The notes under the pieces are model-generated. The model searched no databases, had not been told where the DNA came from, and saw only the letters and a program-made list of their open reading frames with translations. DNA of 52,603 nucleotides from Nitrospirales bacterium (GTDB lineage Bacteria > Nitrospirota > Nitrospiria > Nitrospirales > UBA8639): NCBI GenBank assembly GCA_021604365.1, contig BQIZ01000006.1:1-52603 (forward strand). Reading direction: 5' to 3'. The position numbers and the translations under genes were made by a program. Numbering within the stretch: position 1 is the stretch's first letter; every line of letters begins with the position of its first letter. This document shows positions 48,346-52,603 of this stretch, piece after piece.

Positions 48346-51300
48346 TTACGAACAACCGTTGGTTGATCCGCAGTTATCACACTTCAAGCAGGTTCCGTTC
48401 CTTACCATCTTAAATTGCTTGCATTCCGGGCAGGGATCGCCTTCATAGCCCTTTTGCCGGGCTTCTTGTACTTCGGTGATGGTGAGGGTCTCGCGCTTCA
48501 TTTCCACTTTTCTGGCGACTTTCCCATGCTCTCCGTTTTTCCCAACTCCATTGCCCACCGATTTACGAGAAGGGAATACTTCGGGGCTGATTGAGGTTGA
48601 GCTGAGTGAGCGTGGGTCCACTAAACCCTCTTCGCCTTCATCCGGCATATCCGTTTCTTTTTTGAGGGCATCCACTCGAAGATCTTCGGGAGCCACCTGT
48701 TCCAGGTCGTGACGGTCCAGATAAGTGATCGCCAGTTCACGGAAAATGTAGTCGATAATCGATGTGGACATTTTGATATGGTCGTTGAGCTTGACCGGCC
48801 CGTTTGGTTCAAATCGAGTGAACACAAATGCGTCCACATATTCTTCAAGAGGGACGCCATGTTGGAATCCAAGAGAAATCGCAATGGCGAAACAGTTCAT
48901 CAAGCTTCGAAAAGCGGCTCCCTCTTTATGCATATCCAGGAAAATTTCGCCCAGGGTTCCATCCTCGTATTCGCCGGTTCGAAGATAGATTTTGTGGCCC
49001 CCGACAATGGCCTTTTGGGTATAACCGCCTCGACGGGTTGGGAGGGGACGGCGTTTCGCCAGGTAACGGACCAATACGCGGGAAGCGGCCTGTTTCGCAA
49101 CGGAGGCAATTTGCTCATTTGAGGCAGATAAATCGCCCCATTCGCTGACGGTATTCAGGGGTTGACTGAGTTTCGACCCATCCCGATACAGCGCTACAGC
49201 TTTGACCATGGAGGTCCATGACAGCATATAAGCCTCTTTAACCGATTCCACGGACGCCTCGGCCGGCATATTGATGGTTTTGCTAATGGCTCCGCTGATG
49301 AATGGCTGGGCGGCTGCCATCATCCTGATATGGGCCGGTGGAGAAATAAATCGTTGTCCTATGCGCCCGCACCGGTTGGCACAATCAAAAATTGGCAGAT
49401 GTTCCGGTTTGAGATGTGGGGCGCCTTCAACGGTCATGGTGCCACAGCAAAAGTCCGTTGCCGCAAGAATTTCTTCCTGAGTGAATCCGAGAATTTTGAG
49501 AATATTTAATTGAGGACTCTGAAGTTGAGATTCGGTCAGACCTAGTTTTTCACGACAGAATTCCTCGGTGAGGGTCCATTTGTTAAACGCGAAGTGAATA
49601 TCAAAGGCTCCGTCCAGCGTGGCCTCCATGCGTTCCAGCACCTCGCGATCGAATCCCTTGGCCAGCAACGTGTCATGGTTGATAAATGGAGCTTGTTTGA
49701 GTGTTCGGGTCCCCGTCGCATAGATGATGATATCTTGAATCTGGCTTGAGCTGTATCCCAGATGCCGTAAAGCCGGAGGAAGGCTTTGATTGATGATTTT
49801 AAAGTAGCCGCCCCCGGCCAGTTTCTTGAATTTGACCAGGGCGAAATCCGGCTCGATTCCGGTGGTATCACAATCCATGACTAAGCCAATTGTGCCGGTT
49901 GGCGCGATGACGGTGGCTTGTGCGTTTCGATACCCGTATTGTTCACCCAGTTCCAATGCCCGGTCCCAGGATGTTTGCGCGGCTTGTAAGAGGGTTTGGG
50001 GACATTGGTCCGGTTGAATGCCCATTGGGGGAATTGTGAGCTCTTCATATTCATCCGCCGAAGCATTGTAGGCCGCTTGGCGATGGTTTCGCATAACTCG
50101 AAGCATGGGTTCGGCATTACGTGGATAGGCGTTAAAGTGACCTAATTCTTTAGCCATTTCTGCGGATGTGGCATAGGATTCCCCGGTCATCAGGGACGTA
50201 ATGGCGCCAGTCCAGGCTAAGGCCTGTGGCGAATCGTAGGGAATCCCGATTTTCATCAAAATGGAACCCAAGTTGGCATAGCCGAGACCAAGAGTTCTAA
50301 AGGCAAAGCTTTTTTCCGCAATTGCGCGGCCCGGGAATCCTGCCATCAGCACGCTAATTTCCAGGACAATAGTCCACAACCGGACGGCATGTCGAAATCC
50401 GTCTATGTCAAACTGTCCTTCCGATGTCAGAAATCGTCCTAAATTGATGGAGGCCAGATTGCACGCGGTATCATCCAAAAACATGTATTCGCTGCAAGGA
50501 TTCGATGCATTAATCCGGCCATCCTGGGGACAGGTGTGCCATTCGTTAATGGTTGTGTCGTATTGCACGCCGGGATCTGCGCAGATCCAGGCTGCCCAGG
50601 CGATTCGATCCCATAGTTCTTTGGCCGGCATGGTCTTGCAGACCGCACCGTCGGTGCGTCTGGTCAACTTCCAATCCCCGCCTGCCTGAAGGGTCTCAAA
50701 AAATTCATTCGGAATTCTGATGCTATTATTCGAGTTTTGCCCGGAGACCGTCTGATAGGCTTTGCTGTCCCAATTGGTGTCATATTCATGGAACACGAAA
50801 TGGGTAAACCCTTCCTGGGCATAGCTGAACATCCGGTGAATATAGGGTTCAGGCACACCGACTTCCCGCGCGGCTTGAATTGCCTCACGTAAGGAAGGGT
50901 TGTCTCGGGGATTGGTTTCGACTTGGGTGCTCCCGTCCTGACGCGGGACGTGACAGGCCTTTAAAACCGTATTCAGATGACGTGCGCAGACTTTTGATCC
51001 GGTGACCATGGCCGCGACTTTTTGTTCTTCTATGACTTTCCAGTCAATAAATTCTTCAATGTCGGGATGATCCAAATCCAGGCACACCATTTTCGCGGCG
51101 CGGCGAGTCGTGCCTCCCGATTTAATGGCACCGGCGGCCCGATCGCCGATTTTGAGAAAGGACATGAGTCCTGACGAGCGACCGCCTCCTGATAAGGATT
51201 CTCCATCGGCCCGTAACTTGGAGAAATTGGTACCGGTTCCAGACCCGTATTTAAACAGGCGAGCTTCCCGAACCCACAGATCCATAATCCCGCCCTCATT

Positions 51301-51879
51301 GACCAAATCGTCAGAAATCGATTGGATGAAGCAGGCATGAACTTGAGGGCGCTCATACGCGTTGCGGGCCTGTTTGACCCGGTGGGTATTCGGGTCCACG
51401 TAGAAATGCCCCTGTGAAGGTCCAGACAGGCCGTAGGCAAAGTGGAGTCCGGTGTTAAACCATTGGGGAGAGTTGGGCGCGGCCATTTGCCAGGCCAACA
51501 TGTAACTCAGCTCGTCTTTAAAGGTTTCGGCATCTTCAGGGGTATCAAAGTAGTGATGAGTTTTGCCCCATTCCGTCCAACAACCGGCGAGTCGATGGAA
51601 CACTTGCCTGGCATCACGTTCCCCTCCCAGCAGGGGGCCGCCTTTCTCATTGAGGAGTGGATGTCCCTGGTCGTCAAATTGGGGAACCCCGGCTTTACGA
51701 AAGTATTTTTGAGCCAAAATGTCCACTGCCAGTTGGGACCAATGTTCCGGGGCCAGAATATTGTCTTGATGGAACACGGCCGAGCCATCCGGGTTTCGGA
51801 TTTCTGAGGATCGGGTTGAAAAGGGGATGGTCTGATACGGGCTTTTACCCGTTTTTGTGAATCGACGGTCAATTTTCAT
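48346..51879 (-). CDS. nrdJ: Vitamin B12-dependent (class II) ribonucleoside-diphosphate reductase
   Basis: [83 protein letters not shown]-terminal zinc ribbon [22 protein letters not shown]; start at [11 protein letters not shown] preceded by aggagtcc. Confidence 0.95.
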   Translation of the reverse strand: MKIDRRFTKTGKSPYQTIPFSTRSSEIRNPDGSAVFHQDNILAPEHWSQLAVDILAQKYFRKAGVPQFDDQGHPLLNEKGGPLLGGERDARQVFHRLAGCWTEWGKTHHYFDTPEDAETFKDELSYMLAWQMAAPNSPQWFNTGLHFAYGLSGPSQGHFYVDPNTHRVKQARNAYERPQVHACFIQSISDDLVNEGGIMDLWVREARLFKYGSGTGTNFSKLRADGESLSGGGRSSGLMSFLKIGDRAAGAIKSGGTTRRAAKMVCLDLDHPDIEEFIDWKVIEEQKVAAMVTGSKVCARHLNTVLKACHVPRQDGSTQVETNPRDNPSLREAIQAAREVGVPEPYIHRMFSYAQEGFTHFVFHEYDTNWDSKAYQTVSGQNSNNSIRIPNEFFETLQAGGDWKLTRRTDGAVCKTMPAKELWDRIAWAAWICADPGVQYDTTINEWHTCPQDGRINASNPCSEYMFLDDTACNLASINLGRFLTSEGQFDIDGFRHAVRLWTIVLEISVLMAGFPGRAIAEKSFAFRTLGLGYANLGSILMKIGIPYDSPQALAWTGAITSLMTGESYATSAEMAKELGHFNAYPRNAEPMLRVMRNHRQAAYNASADEYEELTIPPMGIQPDQCPQTLLQAAQTSWDRALELGEQYGYRNAQATVIAPTGTIGLVMDCDTTGIEPDFALVKFKKLAGGGYFKIINQSLPPALRHLGYSSSQIQDIIIYATGTRTLKQAPFINHDTLLAKGFDREVLERMEATLDGAFDIHFAFNKWTLTEEFCREKLGLTESQLQSPQLNILKILGFTQEEILAATDFCCGTMTVEGAPHLKPEHLPIFDCANRCGRIGQRFISPPAHIRMMAAAQPFISGAISKTINMPAEASVESVKEAYMLSWTSMVKAVALYRDGSKLSQPLNTVSEWGDLSASNEQIASVAKQAASRVLVRYLAKRRPLPTRRGGYTQKAIVGGHKIYLRTGEYEDGTLGEIFLDMHKEGAAFRSLMNCFAIAISLGFQHGVPLEEYVDAFVFTRFEPNGPVKLNDHIKMSTSIIDYIFRELAITYLDRHDLEQVAPEDLRVDALKKETDMPDEGEEGLVDPRSLSSTSISPEVFPSRKSVGNGVGKNGEHGKVARKVEMKRETLTITEVQEARQKGYEGDPCPECKQFKMVRNGTCLKCDNCGSTNGCS

Positions 51880-52182
51880 GTAGGACTCCTTTGGAAGAGA
51901 CTGCAAACCTGAGGGGTAATTCTTCGGTCATTTTTTCCGCCTCATCTGGCATTCCTGTCTTCCAAAGAGGGCGCATAAGAATTGTGCCTCTTTACTGCTA
52001 AGTATGCTCTCACGGAACGTGGAGTTCATACAATAAGCAGTGCAACCAGAAGCCATCAATGCAGTGTATCGGCGAATGACTGGCCTCTAGCAGGAAAGAA
52101 TTGGCTTATGCCAAATGCCTGCACACATCAAGGAAAATAGGAAAAATAAAACCTGAAGAAATAATTGGTATAAACCAATGCC

Positions 52183-52230
52183 ACACAATCTATAGCGGAT
52201 AGAATAAAATGTCAATACTAAATGTTGTGA
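52183..52230 (-). promoter_or_regulatory. Candidate tandem NrdR boxes overlapping a sigma70-like promoter of nrdJ
   Basis: Minus strand: CCGCTATAGATTGTGT (13/16 to acaCwAtATaTwGtgt) and TCACAACATTTAGTAT (12/16), 16-bp gap; TTGACA at 52215-52210 and TATAGA at 52194-52189. Confidence 0.65.
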
Positions 52231-52401
52231 CTGGTGCCTGCTTGATGGGGATTTCTGTGCAGAACATGTGAGTTCGAAAAACCTAATATTTCGTGCGGAG
52301 TTCCGAATCAATTTTTATAGTTATCAACAGCCTGAAATTCCAGCCCAACCAGTTATGCACAAAAAGACTATTCAAGAAGAAAAAAAATGGATAAAAATTT
52401 T

Positions 52402-52455
52402 CAGATGGCCTTTTGTGGTTCTCACGACAGATGGCCTTTTGTGGTTCTCACGACA
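52402..52455. repeat. Tandem direct repeat, 26-bp unit, about 2.1 copies
   Basis: CAGATGGCCTTTTGTGGTTCTCACGA at 52402-52427 and 52428-52453, followed by CA. Confidence 0.95.
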
Positions 52456-52507
52456 ATTCGTAAAACATGAATAATCAGGAAAGTGATAGAGGAAAAATGT
52501 GTTCAAA

Positions 52508-52603
52508 ATGAAAGCCGTCACGACGGGATCGACAGGACGTCTCTGGGCGAATATTTTGATTTGCTGCGGTATCCTATGCCACCTTATGAGTTTCTGGCAG
52601 GTG
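52508..52603 (+). CDS. Start of a possible exported/membrane protein truncated by window end
   Basis: MKAVTTGSTGRLWANILICCGILCHLMSFWQV, open to the window edge with a hydrophobic N-terminus. Confidence 0.35.
   Translation, partial: MKAVTTGSTGRLWANILICCGILCHLMSFWQV

Noticed and set aside
48221-48448. 75-aa plus-strand ORF overlapping the nrdJ 3' end
   Set aside because: Half of it is antisense to the conserved zinc-ribbon tail; AT-rich remainder with no homology.
51880-52182. Cobalamin riboswitch upstream of the B12-dependent reductase
   Set aside because: Biologically attractive, but I could not find the B12-box core by eye; needs a covariance-model scan before being claimed.
1-52603. CRISPR arrays, prophage modules or intact IS transposases
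   Set aside because: No regularly spaced repeat-spacer pattern, phage structural genes or DDE/tyrosine/serine recombinase motifs were seen in the ORF translations.

Overview
Chromosomal window of a bacterium with Nitrospirota-like gene content and order; the lineage is inferred from the proteins and was not tested. Most of it is housekeeping. The longest block is rho-rpmE-prfA-prmC-murA-hisG-hisD-hisB-hisH-(lipoprotein)-hisA-hisF-hisIE-HIT-dnaG, followed by tRNA-Ile2(CAT), a zinc-ribbon coiled-coil protein and RNase P RNA (rnpB). Other recognisable genes are uvrB, fhs, cstA, yajQ, two tatA/B-type genes, an alginate-export-type porin and a B12-dependent ribonucleotide reductase (minus strand). 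Accessory content includes a hipBA toxin-antitoxin locus with an elaborate inverted/direct-repeat operator, a Phd/RelE-type toxin-antitoxin pair, a MITE-like repeat family (one intact copy with TA-flanked inverted termini plus decayed or partial copies), and a small tRNA-Glu-associated island remnant. That remnant is bounded by an exact 20-bp duplication of the tRNA 3' end and contains a Tat-type beta-carbonic anhydrase pseudogene with two in-frame TAA stops. Upstream of the ribonucleotide reductase there is a candidate pair of NrdR boxes, with a 16-bp gap, overlapping a sigma70-like promoter. I found no CRISPR array, prophage or intact transposase. I did not find a convincing completely new multi-gene system. 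The best leads are the tRNA-Glu island scar, the NrdR-type promoter, the MITE family, the hipBA operator, a conserved-looking lipoprotein gene translationally coupled inside the his operon, and a J-domain-like protein with a degenerate HPD motif and a duplicated C-terminal repeat.
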